The position numbers were made by a program, and so were the translations under genes. This document shows, piece by piece, positions 32,956 through 42,803 of a DNA stretch of 45,319 bases; the first letter of the stretch is position 1, and each line of letters opens with the position of its first letter. This stretch comes from a virus, in the IMG/VR virus record IMGVR_UViG_3300025141_000191, positions 1 through 45,319 of that record; one strand, 5' to 3'. The notes under the pieces are model-generated. The model was given only the letters and a program-made list of their open reading frames with translations. It searched no databases and was not told where the DNA came from.

Positions 32956-35900
32956 TTAATCACGCTTTGGGCACATCTTGCCGTTGGCATCATATGGATT
33001 ATCGCGGATCTTACGCTTTTGCCACCATGGCATTAACCCGGCAGCAGGACTTGGCATCATGCGTGCCTTGAGGTTTCGGAGCCAAATTGTTACCGGGTTG
33101 TCTCCCTTATCGAGCAAATCATCTCCGGGACGATAATCGCGTGAGTTATAATAAGTTCTAAAAAGTCTCTTGATGCGGGAGCGGCAGTTTCTCAACAATA
33201 TGCGATCCCAATTATCCCACTCAACAACAAAGAGACCGATGCCCTTGGAATCTTGACGATCACTATAGTGGGTCCAGCCTTCATTGCCCGAAACTCCTGA
33301 CTCATCTTTGTCAATCTTGGTAAATAACACTTTGATTGGGTCGTCACTGCCGCCGTTAAACATGTTATATAGCCACCCTCCTCCATCGGGAGGATCGTAA
33401 GTTTCCTCCCACACATCTTTTTTAATGAAGGCAAAGCTCCCGGGTTTCGCTTCAATAGCGGGACAGCGGATGGAGGTCCCGGGGTCGCCCGGGCCGTAGT
33501 TGTTGGGTTCGCCATTGTTTGACGTGCTTCCGAGCCAATCGTTCCGGGCGCCCTCATCCGCATACATGAGGCCCGGAACAAAAGAATATATACCATCGGT
33601 CATACTGCCCAAGAAGCCGCCGCCGGCCTTGACTTTTAAGGCCGTGTCATAATCGCCCTTTCCAACAGTAACTTCTCCAACCGAAGAAAGAAAGGCCATA
33701 TCGTTATACATTGCTAGCGTGGCCGTCACCTTTTTATAGGGGAATATGTAGCTCGTCATCAGCCTATATTGGGGATTCTGTTTAAGATTTTGTAAGAGGC
33801 AGTGAAGCAGCTTGCTGTTTGCTTCTAATTTTCGGAATTGTGCTACCTTAAGATCCAATGCGTCAATTTCCACAGAAGCAATCTCGGTCTTTCCACTATA
33901 TGTGTAATAAAAGTTGAGACCGTACCTTATCGGCATTTCTCCCCTAAAACCAACCATCTGGGGCTCAAGGCCATAGCCCTCATCGGTAGAGTAGATGGGC
34001 TCTACGCTTGAGGGGAACGCCTCAGTTAGTGTTAGATCGGAAGGCTTTGACTGAATTTGTTGTATGGCGAGATCTTGAGAAAATTTGTTACCATTGATAC
34101 TGATGTATTTCTCGATTGCAAACGGTTTTGAAGCGCCGCCGTCACTAGGTGCATCCCCTAGATCCGGGACGTCTCCGATCGGAATAGGGGTTTTCTCGGT
34201 AGTGGGTGAAGGAGCGCCCGTGGCGGAATCAAGGAGAGCATTTTGATAATTGGTAACCACCTCCACTGTGCTAACTTGTACAAGCTCTGCAACTGGTGTT
34301 AGTAAGTCTTGTACGACCTCTTCTGATTGGAATTCGCCGGCCACATATATCACATCTCCTGCTTCGTCAGTTTCTCCATGATAATATCCCACATATTCAT
34401 CTCCGCGCTCAAATCCATTTTCGGGATCTAGATCTTCATAAACCCTAAAGACGCCTCCGGATGTATAATAGGGCCCGGGCCATTCCGCACCGGTGGCCTC
34501 GGGATCGGGTGTATCTGGCGTCGGAAGACCACTTGGAACTTCTATGATGTTTGGGCCCAAAAATTTAAGTGAACTTCCGCCGCACTTATGTTGAAAGATG
34601 TAATAATCTAAGTCAAATATTTCTGGATTAAATCCTTCGGCTCTCATATTCATTACCATCTTTTCGCCCATAATGGTAAGCTCTCGATTAATTAATTTCT
34701 GAAGTAATAATTTTGCATGCTCTTCCACGGACTGCACCGCTTCGAGGCTCTTGGATTCTCTGTATCCCTCAAGAGTTTGAAACCAGCCCGCATCTCCCGC
34801 TTTTTTGGCTGCCCAAAGTCCTGGAATATTTTGCGTAACAGTCTCTCCGTCGCTATTCCTGAAAGTTCTCGATTCGTCTGTCATTCCCGGATGAGCGTAA
34901 TCGGTTTGAAGGTTATTAATTGCATCAAAAGCCCCCTGCAGGTGGCCTCCGGGAGGCGGGGTGGGCATCTCTCCGGCCTGCACCAGAAAGTTATAGCATT
35001 CAACGGATTGTTCCAGAAATGCGTACCAGAACTCATCATCTTTAAACACATTAAATGTTTCCCAGAGAGCCATCTGAACATCCCTAAAATCTTCTTCCAT
35101 TCTTTCCAAAATGTAGGCTGCGTAAATTGTGCTAAAATTTTCCGGGAATCTAGGCATGATCGCGGAAAAAGTTCCCATAGCCTTGAAAAAGTGAGTCGCA
35201 GCATAAACCCGAATAGATGCGAGAATCAACCCATACATAGATGTTTTAGCGGAGCGCGGCAAAATTCTTGAGAAGGGCACTTCACGAATGCATGTCAAAT
35301 CTTCGCCGAGGCGCGGATCCTCGGACATTGTGGGATAGACTCGATCCATAAACTCTTTTATCTCATCAAAATTAATAAGATCGGTTGTGTGTGGCTTACA
35401 CGGTGTTGTGTTGGGGAAGAACACGTTAATGAATCCCATCCAGCCATCATATTTAATAGGCTTCACATAAAGAGGGGGGCTTGTATAACGGCCGCCAAAC
35501 TTGGAAGGATCTAGATAGATAACCCGCGCGTCTTCTGGTTGGTCGCGCTCGGTGGCCAAAAATTGATCATAACTTATGCCCAAAATCATATCTTCGTTGG
35601 TAATACTGCGTGAGGCACCATCGGGGGTCTCTAGACCAAGATGTGGGCCGGCGGCTGCATATGCAATAAATTCGCCGTCAATATCAACACCGTATTCGAG
35701 ATCCGACGGCCGAAGCCAATCGTAGTCTGCGCCATATTTCCAGCCGGCTCGAAGTTTCCACTCGTCATTGGAGTCCTTGCCTCCGATTCGTGCACAAAAA
35801 TCTTTATAAAGTTCCGTCACCATGGTGTCGTAATCCGTCTTTAAGGCGGCGTCGGCAGTGGCGCCCAGCATGTCAGCTAAGAGATAAATTTGGGGCATAT

Positions 35901-38900
35901 ACGTTTTTGGTTCATCCATACAACTCGAAAATTGAGGATAATTAGCGCCATTTAGTCCTGTGTCATCTGGGTTCGGGAATTGATATATTCCTTGTCTTCT
36001 GACGGGGGATTGGTGAAATACGTCCAGAGTATCATCCACAGCTAAAAACTCGAATTCCCTACTTCTCAATATGTTGGGATCGTCGGAGTCCGAGTTGTCC
36101 GCGCATGCATTATTGACCACTTTTTGTTTCGAGTCCGTAAACCAGCCAGCAACAAGATTTACCAGTGCTTGGAGGGCCCACCCAACTACAGGAACCATTT
36201 CAATCCAGTTTGGAAGATCAACAATGTCTGCCTTCTCAAATTCATCACCGACATGCTCAGACAGAGGGCTGGCATAATCACAATCGAGATTGATTTTCTC
36301 TACGATTTGGACCCTCATGTTATCATCGAATCTATTAACCCATTTCTTTTTGTCTTCGTTGTATCCATAATCTGAAAAATAACAGCAAAGATCAAACCCA
36401 TAACTCCACCCGAAGGGTTCATATGCATTGCCGTCCGACGTGATAATATCGGCCATATCGTCGCCCATATTACTTCCTCTGCCACACCCTTTTCGTTGTC
36501 CTGCTGCGTTGTCTCGGAAATCAAGGGCAATGTCGGCGCCTTCTTTTTGATATTCACCGGCGCTACCGTCATATCGCCCCTTGCGCGGTTGGCGTGTGAC
36601 AAAAACGGCGCCTTTGCCATCCTCCCAATTCGGGTTTTCATATTCGGTGTCTGCGCGCAATTTGGTATTATAGCCGAAATCGGGAATACGAACCAAGTCC
36701 ACCCCTCCAGCCATTGCGCTAAAATCCATAGCCTTAAAGGTAACTGCAAATGTGGCGGCTCCCTCCATTTCATTATGGGAGTCAAATACTAAATTATTAG
36801 AAAGATCTGTTCCTCCTTGATTGGCGACGGAGCCTCCGCTCTCCATTCCCGGCGCACGGATTCGCTGATCACCCATGTCGCCGGCATTCATAAACTGCCT
36901 CATAAGCCACTCACCAACATAGTAAGGGAATTGGCCTTGCTGCTTCTGGAATCCCTTCTCGCGCTGAGCAAAGGACCAAAAGCCGGTTGCCGGCTGGCCG
37001 CCATTCTTTTCATTGGCGGCAAAATCCACGTACGACTTCATGTTAAAGCTCTTTCGGTGGTGGTTAGTGAGGGGGTTGCCCATAGTATCCGAAAGGACCA
37101 TGTTCATAAAGCCCCATGATTCATCGCCCGTTAGAAAGCCTCCGTTGCCCATCATATCCTTTCCATATTCTATCTTAAGGATATCCATATCACCACCTCT
37201 GACTGAACTAGCAACGGCCACCTGCGGGGGGCCCTCATATGGAATAAGTCCGTCGTCGCAGCCCGGCTGGCCTACAATATCTGGCATAAACTGTCGAGCG
37301 TACTGTTCTAATCCTTGTTCACTTAAGTTGGCGAGGTCTTCTAGGTCTTCCATCATCTCATCTCGCATATCGCAAAACATTTGATGACATTCTTCCTCTG
37401 TTGCTCTCCCGGCCAGCATACTGCATCGTAATGCCTTGAAGTTCTCAATCTGTTGAGGGGTTGCACAAAGACTTGGGTTTGCCGGCATTTCTGGGCCCCC
37501 TTCGGTCACAATCTCCCCCATAACTTCGCGGTATTCCATCGGCATTAAGTTACCAATATTAGCAAAAAAGCGAGAGATGGTTGACTTATTCGGGAGACTG
37601 GGTCTAAATTGCGGATATTCGTATGTGAGAATCTGTTCTGTGATCTCAATGAAATCGTCACTTGGGTTGCCTAAGAAGGCATTCACCAATTCTTCTCTAG
37701 TCACGGCCGCGGATAGATCTGCTCCGAATTGCATCGTTGTCTCAGGGTTGGCCATTGCCTCTGCCCCAAGGCCAAGCTGGGCCATAATGTCTTGAATCGT
37801 CAAGGCAACCTGCTCATCATCGGCGTCAGGGCCACAAATTGAATCCTTGATAATCTCTTTAAACTGTCTTCCATCGTTGGTGGCAATTGATTTGCCTATG
37901 TCGCCGGCGATACCAACGGCACTACAGAGCGCGTTTCCTAAAATTTCACAAATCTTTACCATAAGGTTAATCAACACTATGGCTATGATCTGTTTAATAA
38001 GAAATTTTACAGCGTCCCAGATTCCTTTGGTAATATCAGCCCAGCTGGAAAACCACTCGAAAGGGTTTTCCATGTGGATCCATTTGATTTCTTTCAAATT
38101 TCGACAAAATGGAAGACCAATTGATTTGATAAAATCATCAATGCCCGGGTTAAAAAGAGGGGGCATGGGACAATCAAGAAGCGCGATGATGGAGCCTACG
38201 ATCTCGGCGCCCGGGAACTTATTAAGCTCGTCCAATAAGGCCATAAAGTTCTCGCTATAAACTTCTAAGATGGCGCCCACGTATAAGTGTAGAATATCAT
38301 TAGCCGGCGGGTCTTGGGGAGTGGCACCGGGACCTAAATCATTTTGGGGCATTATGGTTCTATCTTCCTGAACTCCCCCTCCTCCGACTTGGTTGTTTGG
38401 GGTTAAGCCTGGGCCGCCTTGACCTTGATCTCGTTGCGATTTAGACCATGGCATAGCGCTGTAAACATCACCCGGCGCTTTTACGAACAATCCCCATGGC
38501 ATAAACTTGCCCTCATACTCGGTTCCTGGTTTGCCCGTGAAAGAATATTTGGTGGCGCCCCAAGCGGCATTAGCGGCTGGTCGCACTACTTCGGCGCCAC
38601 CGGTGCCATAGAATGGAGAGTCAGCCTCTCCCATCCCCCAGTCATCACTTTCCACCGCTGCGGCAACCTTATCTTCGATCTCTTTTCTCTTCTCTGGTGG
38701 CAGATTGTCCAAGAGGCTTGATAAGTTTTCAAGATTCATATTCTCTAGAGCACTTTTAACCAAGGTTCTCATGGCATCTTGGAAGTTCATCCCCTTCAAG
38801 AGACACTCAATAGCGCCGTTGAGAAGATCTAATAATCCACACCATTTAAGTCTTTGAAAGCCAAATTCCCACAAATCTCCCATGCGCTGCATAGCGGGGC

Positions 38901-40335
38901 CGTATTTTGTGGTCGATATCGCAACCATGGCGCACATACGCACAAAAGCTTGGTCCGATTGCGCCAGCTTTTTAAATGCCTGCATTTGGGCCATTCCATA
39001 AATTTCAGCAATATTAGCTTCTGTGAATTCCTCGTACCCAATCCCAAGGAGTGCGTCATCCCGTCGGGTTTCTTCGGCCTCGTCGCGACAAATAGATTTA
39101 CGCCATCGCCATGCGATGGCATCGCCCAGATTGAAAATATCATTTAAAATATCTTGACCTAAATCCTTGCCCTCGTTCTCCAAAGCGTTCGCCAGACAGC
39201 TTCCTATGGCTTCATCGCGATTTAAAGCATCTGCATAAGCGGCCCCATCGGTGTTCAAATAAACTGTGGGATATGTGTATTGGGAAATATACTCTTCCCA
39301 CGGAATCTGCTGTCGGGCTTGAATGGCCTGATCCATTTCATAAAGCTGGGCAAAATATGCTGTGGCTGTTGGGGAGTTCCAGCCCGGCTGGGTCTTTAAG
39401 TTTGCGCAAGTTCTCTTGTTGAAGTGAACTGGTTTATTTCCACACATCACGCTGTAAATTTTAAAATTGACCAATTCGTAATTGTGGAACTTAAACGACA
39501 GGCGCGTGACACGATCTTTGCCAAGATCGTCCCAGAAGTCCCCGGCCTTGCCAGCACCAAGGCCAGTAATTTGATAACCCTTGCCATGCAGAAAAGCTTC
39601 TAGGTTGTTACCCATTTGAGATAAGATACCGCCACCAAAACCAACATCTCCATAGGGCTCTAAATCAAAAAACGTCTCGTCCTCAAGGCGCTTCAGGGTA
39701 CCCTCACCTAATTGCTGGTACATGACTGAGAACCGGTAATAAAGATCTAAGGCTTTGCTCACCCTAATAAGCATTGTGCTAAGCAGATCTGCTTCCATCT
39801 CCACTTCAATGGTGCCCGGCTCATCTTCTCCGGAATCATCTTCTTCATCGGGGCCGGCCGGCGGAATATTGTTTAAGACGTCAAAGGGCACACCATATAA
39901 CAATTTGAGGCGGCTACCATTTTTGTCGCTTAACCAAAATTTTTCATGAATAAGTGCATCTTTAACTTTCTTTTTGGTTTCATCATCTATTAATTTGGGG
40001 CCGCCAACTTCTTGAGGGGCTGTCAACAGCATACTCTCTGCAACCTCATCTTCGAATTCAAGCCATTTTCCCTCAAGGGTGGCCGCGAACCGATCGTTCG
40101 ATACAGCCGTTGTAGACGGATAGGGGGTCACTTTTGTCATTTGAATGTGACATTTCTTTTGATTTAAGAATGGCTCATCGATATCCCGCTTCTTCCATGG
40201 CGGATTAATTGCCCGAGGGTTGGGGATACACGGAAGCTTACATGGGGCTGCCTTTTGTTGAATTAAATCATCGCAAACATCAATAAGTCCGTCGCGATCA
40301 AAATCTTGATATTTTAAATACTTAGAATCACCCAT
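32956..40335 (-). CDS. Giant virion protein of unknown function (2459 aa)
   Basis: No family is recognised. Residues 11-19 (DFDRDGLID) form a calcium-loop motif like those of thrombospondin type-3 repeats. A Glu/Asp-rich linker is at about 165-180. A mainly helical region spans about 370-830, with a hydrophobic stretch at about 772-805 (VKFLIKQIIAIVLINLMVKI). Gly/Pro-rich linkers (near 660-690) separate it from beta-rich parts. A Cys-containing helical segment (IENFKALRCSMLAGRATEEE) is near 980, and a Thr/Pro/Gly-rich stretch near 1960-2060. It lies between the spike-like gene (18 nt) and the gp25-like gene (39 nt), where other contractile tails have hub or wedge genes. Helical content and hydrophobic segment recall tape-measure proteins, but tape measures normally precede the hub and spike genes, so a baseplate role is as likely. 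Confidence 0.75.
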   Translation of the reverse strand: MGDSKYLKYQDFDRDGLIDVCDDLIQQKAAPCKLPCIPNPRAINPPWKKRDIDEPFLNQKKCHIQMTKVTPYPSTTAVSNDRFAATLEGKWLEFEDEVAESMLLTAPQEVGGPKLIDDETKKKVKDALIHEKFWLSDKNGSRLKLLYGVPFDVLNNIPPAGPDEEDDSGEDEPGTIEVEMEADLLSTMLIRVSKALDLYYRFSVMYQQLGEGTLKRLEDETFFDLEPYGDVGFGGGILSQMGNNLEAFLHGKGYQITGLGAGKAGDFWDDLGKDRVTRLSFKFHNYELVNFKIYSVMCGNKPVHFNKRTCANLKTQPGWNSPTATAYFAQLYEMDQAIQARQQIPWEEYISQYTYPTVYLNTDGAAYADALNRDEAIGSCLANALENEGKDLGQDILNDIFNLGDAIAWRWRKSICRDEAEETRRDDALLGIGYEEFTEANIAEIYGMAQMQAFKKLAQSDQAFVRMCAMVAISTTKYGPAMQRMGDLWEFGFQRLKWCGLLDLLNGAIECLLKGMNFQDAMRTLVKSALENMNLENLSSLLDNLPPEKRKEIEDKVAAAVESDDWGMGEADSPFYGTGGAEVVRPAANAAWGATKYSFTGKPGTEYEGKFMPWGLFVKAPGDVYSAMPWSKSQRDQGQGGPGLTPNNQVGGGGVQEDRTIMPQNDLGPGATPQDPPANDILHLYVGAILEVYSENFMALLDELNKFPGAEIVGSIIALLDCPMPPLFNPGIDDFIKSIGLPFCRNLKEIKWIHMENPFEWFSSWADITKGIWDAVKFLIKQIIAIVLINLMVKICEILGNALCSAVGIAGDIGKSIATNDGRQFKEIIKDSICGPDADDEQVALTIQDIMAQLGLGAEAMANPETTMQFGADLSAAVTREELVNAFLGNPSDDFIEITEQILTYEYPQFRPSLPNKSTISRFFANIGNLMPMEYREVMGEIVTEGGPEMPANPSLCATPQQIENFKALRCSMLAGRATEEECHQMFCDMRDEMMEDLEDLANLSEQGLEQYARQFMPDIVGQPGCDDGLIPYEGPPQVAVASSVRGGDMDILKIEYGKDMMGNGGFLTGDESWGFMNMVLSDTMGNPLTNHHRKSFNMKSYVDFAANEKNGGQPATGFWSFAQREKGFQKQQGQFPYYVGEWLMRQFMNAGDMGDQRIRAPGMESGGSVANQGGTDLSNNLVFDSHNEMEGAATFAVTFKAMDFSAMAGGVDLVRIPDFGYNTKLRADTEYENPNWEDGKGAVFVTRQPRKGRYDGSAGEYQKEGADIALDFRDNAAGQRKGCGRGSNMGDDMADIITSDGNAYEPFGWSYGFDLCCYFSDYGYNEDKKKWVNRFDDNMRVQIVEKINLDCDYASPLSEHVGDEFEKADIVDLPNWIEMVPVVGWALQALVNLVAGWFTDSKQKVVNNACADNSDSDDPNILRSREFEFLAVDDTLDVFHQSPVRRQGIYQFPNPDDTGLNGANYPQFSSCMDEPKTYMPQIYLLADMLGATADAALKTDYDTMVTELYKDFCARIGGKDSNDEWKLRAGWKYGADYDWLRPSDLEYGVDIDGEFIAYAAAGPHLGLETPDGASRSITNEDMILGISYDQFLATERDQPEDARVIYLDPSKFGGRYTSPPLYVKPIKYDGWMGFINVFFPNTTPCKPHTTDLINFDEIKEFMDRVYPTMSEDPRLGEDLTCIREVPFSRILPRSAKTSMYGLILASIRVYAATHFFKAMGTFSAIMPRFPENFSTIYAAYILERMEEDFRDVQMALWETFNVFKDDEFWYAFLEQSVECYNFLVQAGEMPTPPPGGHLQGAFDAINNLQTDYAHPGMTDESRTFRNSDGETVTQNIPGLWAAKKAGDAGWFQTLEGYRESKSLEAVQSVEEHAKLLLQKLINRELTIMGEKMVMNMRAEGFNPEIFDLDYYIFQHKCGGSSLKFLGPNIIEVPSGLPTPDTPDPEATGAEWPGPYYTSGGVFRVYEDLDPENGFERGDEYVGYYHGETDEAGDVIYVAGEFQSEEVVQDLLTPVAELVQVSTVEVVTNYQNALLDSATGAPSPTTEKTPIPIGDVPDLGDAPSDGGASKPFAIEKYISINGNKFSQDLAIQQIQSKPSDLTLTEAFPSSVEPIYSTDEGYGLEPQMVGFRGEMPIRYGLNFYYTYSGKTEIASVEIDALDLKVAQFRKLEANSKLLHCLLQNLKQNPQYRLMTSYIFPYKKVTATLAMYNDMAFLSSVGEVTVGKGDYDTALKVKAGGGFLGSMTDGIYSFVPGLMYADEGARNDWLGSTSNNGEPNNYGPGDPGTSIRCPAIEAKPGSFAFIKKDVWEETYDPPDGGGWLYNMFNGGSDDPIKVLFTKIDKDESGVSGNEGWTHYSDRQDSKGIGLFVVEWDNWDRILLRNCRSRIKRLFRTYYNSRDYRPGDDLLDKGDNPVTIWLRNLKARMMPSPAAGLMPWWQKRKIRDNPYDANGKMCPKRD

Positions 40336-40353
40336 GTATTCTTATTTCCTTTG

Positions 40354-41370
40354 TTATGTTGTCCATACGTTAGGACTTAATATATATCGCGGTGCGTGAT
40401 GTGTTACATAGTTCTGTTCCCACATCGTACCCTTCACTCGCGATGACCACAGAGCCTGCAGCACGAAAGTCAAGGCTCCTTGGCCGGCGACTGGGCCGGC
40501 GGTTGCAACCCAGGGCCTAAGAGCATCAACAGAGTTGATGGCATTGTATCCCGTCTGTATGAGGGCCAAATTATAGACAGCTGACCAAATAGTGCCGATG
40601 AAACTATACAACTCCCTTAAGGCAATCACAACGTTGTGGCCCTTGGGTATGGGCTGCAGGTATGCAATCTGATCCCATGGGTTCTTTATGCCGCCATAAG
40701 TCACATGAGCATCGCTATAGTTTCCGGCTATCAATTGAATTGTGGGACCTATCGGAGTCGGACCGCCGCGTGAGTTTGGCTCGCCATGCTTGCCAACCCC
40801 CTGAATACTGTCGCCACGTCCCGTAACAATTTTTAAACTATTATTGGCAAAAAGGCGAACATCATCCGCTTTAATTCCCACCGCCGAACCAATATAGCCC
40901 AGACTTTTTGTGGGCCGGCCGGGAACACCCGAAGCGAGGCCCATATTTTTATCCATATCTGTTAGTTGACTAATATACACGCGCGCGGCATCTACTGCAA
41001 ATAGGTTGCCGGCATATGTTCCAGGCTTGAGGCCTTTGCCGCCGCGGGCACCGGTGCCGCGACCAACAACCAAATCGATAGTGGCAGAAGGTATCCCTTG
41101 GGCGCCTTGTCCATCAACCAAAGTACTGGGGCGATCCGAGCCAAGAACAATCCACGAATCGTGATGCGCGATCACCGATGAGTTTGGTGCAATTTTAAAA
41201 TTTAATTCTTTAATGGGCACAATCGTGTGATAGAGTCCACTATTTTGTGGAATCATTTTAAGATTGCTAGGTTTCCCGGTATTCGATTTTGGTTTTATTT
41301 TCTCATTTACCGTGGGAACTTCGGGATCGGGGTTGACAAACGCTGGCGTCGTTTTACCAGTAAGTGACAT
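40354..41370 (-). CDS. Probable tail-spike/baseplate structural protein (338 aa)
   Basis: The first 45 residues are Pro/Lys-rich and look flexible. Residues about 70-240 carry short repeating beta strands (DSWIVLGSDRP, ATIDLVVGRGTG, ARVYISQLTD, SAVGIKADDVRLFANNSLKI, PTIQLIAGN). The strand pattern resembles the trimeric beta-helix needles of gp5/gpV-type tail spikes. A helical C-terminus (VVIALRELYSFIGTIWSAV) may trimerise it. From memory similar proteins occur in marine phage tail modules, without an assigned function. A clean AAGGAG ribosome binding site precedes the ATG. It lies between the OB-fold/M15 protein and the 2459-aa protein, so it may provide the needle that the former lacks; this is inferred from order and strand pattern. 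Confidence 0.65.
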   Translation of the reverse strand: MSLTGKTTPAFVNPDPEVPTVNEKIKPKSNTGKPSNLKMIPQNSGLYHTIVPIKELNFKIAPNSSVIAHHDSWIVLGSDRPSTLVDGQGAQGIPSATIDLVVGRGTGARGGKGLKPGTYAGNLFAVDAARVYISQLTDMDKNMGLASGVPGRPTKSLGYIGSAVGIKADDVRLFANNSLKIVTGRGDSIQGVGKHGEPNSRGGPTPIGPTIQLIAGNYSDAHVTYGGIKNPWDQIAYLQPIPKGHNVVIALRELYSFIGTIWSAVYNLALIQTGYNAINSVDALRPWVATAGPVAGQGALTFVLQALWSSRVKGTMWEQNYVTHHAPRYILSPNVWTT

Positions 41371-41456
41371 ATATTCTCCTTATGTCTATAAATATCAAAA
41401 AAAACGGTTTTTGTTAAATATACCTTAAAATACTTATAAATTATGTATCAAAAAAA

Positions 41457-42803
41457 TCAAGGTTCTGGGAATCTATTATCCACGCGGGTCACAGGCTTCT
41501 TATCTCGAACTGGGCCCTTGGGGCCCGTGGGGGGCGGATGTGGAGCCAGCGGCTTGTGTGTGGGCGCCGGAGGCGTGTTTACGAGCGGGGGCGTCCACAC
41601 CCCACTGCCAGTATGAGCTGTGGCGGTGCCGCTTGTGATTGAAGAAGCCGTTGTGAGTCCTTCTGAAAATTTGGCGGGGATTGTTACGTGCCAATGTTCG
41701 TTGTACCCGTCTCCGGCGACGTTTCGCTCCCAGTAGTGGCCACTTTTCTTCCAGCGCTCCTTTTTCTCAGCATGTATGGAGCCACCCAGATCTTCTATTG
41801 CAGTTTGTAGAGCAACCAATTGTTCGGCTTTTTTGAAGCCGGCTGTGGCAATGTCTACTGCCTTCCCGGCCGTGTGACCAAGGCCGCCTCCCTTTTGGCG
41901 CGACATGAAGTCAGAGACTGCCTTTGACCAGAGCGGGAGGGCGCTGGGATCAGTGCCGTAGCCTAAAAGTAGATCTTTCGTACCCCCCCACCAACCATAA
42001 TTGTTATTAAACTCGGCCACATCATCTTTCGCGATTTTCATCATTTGGAACGCCTGTTCTTTTATTGTGCGTACACCGCTAGTCACAGTAACCTCGGTAA
42101 TTATGGGGGCCCCTTTGGAGTCCACCTTGTTATTCAATACTGTCTCCAAGGCTGTTAAAAACTCTATTTGTCCTTTATAAAAGTTAAGGCTGTCCTTGGC
42201 AGATACTACTACCTTAAGAGTTGTCAATTTGTAAATTGTGTCCGTCGATGCTTCTTCAAACTTATAAAAATCTTTGACTAAATTATTGCACTTAAGATCT
42301 GAGACCATGGTTGCGGCCGATGCATTTCGAGCCACAAGGCGAATAAATTTTCCCACCTGTAAATCATAAGAAAATACGTTCTTTTTTAATTCAACCTCGA
42401 CAATATCTCCAGGGCCGACAGACGTATAGTGGCCATTCAGGCTTCCTAATTGAATAAAATCTGTATGTTGTGCAATTGCTGATAATGCCTCTGGCGCGTT
42501 AGCGTCAGCGACCGAAAGAGCACACGGGTCTGGTAGAAACATGTGTGGCGAATGATCACCAAGAATTCTCGCTTTAAACTTGTTTTTAAGCCCTTTTCCC
42601 ATAGTTGGGCCTGTGTAGGGGCTACCATACCCTTCGGCCTCCACATCAGTAAGAGCCGTGGTTGGAGTTAGGCAAATTGCTATAAACCTATTGGTGCCAC
42701 CATAAGCATCAAAGTCCAGCCCGTCTCTCATAGATTCTTTTAACAAATCCAGAGCTTCGCTGTTGCTAGCGAAATCACTCCAATCTAAAAATCTCTTAGT
42801 CAT
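41457..42803 (-). CDS. Tail-tip OB-fold protein with M15-type peptidase domain
   Basis: The 448-residue product probably cuts peptidoglycan cross-links at the tail tip. Residues about 75-160 look like an OB-fold as in gp5/gpV spikes (FKARILGDHSPHMF, VGPGDIVEVEL, GKFIRLVARN). Residues about 236-376 match M15 (VanY/VanX-type) peptidases: VTSGVRT..EQ at 240-250, GHTAGKAVDI with His310 and Asp317, and EHWHV with Glu369 and His372. The H-x6-D and E-x2-H spacing equals the zinc ligands and catalytic acid of VanX. The last 50 residues are Pro-rich. In T4 gp5 an OB-fold is joined to a lysozyme; here a peptidase takes that place. It overlaps the upstream 99-aa gene by 8 nt. D-Ala-D-Ala carboxypeptidase or endopeptidase activity cannot be told apart. 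Confidence 0.85.
   Translation of the reverse strand: MTKRFLDWSDFASNSEALDLLKESMRDGLDFDAYGGTNRFIAICLTPTTALTDVEAEGYGSPYTGPTMGKGLKNKFKARILGDHSPHMFLPDPCALSVADANAPEALSAIAQHTDFIQLGSLNGHYTSVGPGDIVEVELKKNVFSYDLQVGKFIRLVARNASAATMVSDLKCNNLVKDFYKFEEASTDTIYKLTTLKVVVSAKDSLNFYKGQIEFLTALETVLNNKVDSKGAPIITEVTVTSGVRTIKEQAFQMMKIAKDDVAEFNNNYGWWGGTKDLLLGYGTDPSALPLWSKAVSDFMSRQKGGGLGHTAGKAVDIATAGFKKAEQLVALQTAIEDLGGSIHAEKKERWKKSGHYWERNVAGDGYNEHWHVTIPAKFSEGLTTASSITSGTATAHTGSGVWTPPLVNTPPAPTHKPLAPHPPPTGPKGPVRDKKPVTRVDNRFPEP

Noticed and set aside
32956-40335. Tape-measure assignment for the 2459-aa protein
   Set aside because: One hydrophobic stretch and helical content are compatible, but its position after the tail-tip genes and the beta- and Cys-rich parts do not fit; left unassigned.
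41398-41416. A-tract/CGG/T-tract that could be a terminator
   Set aside because: The arms meet with only one base between them, so no hairpin can form.
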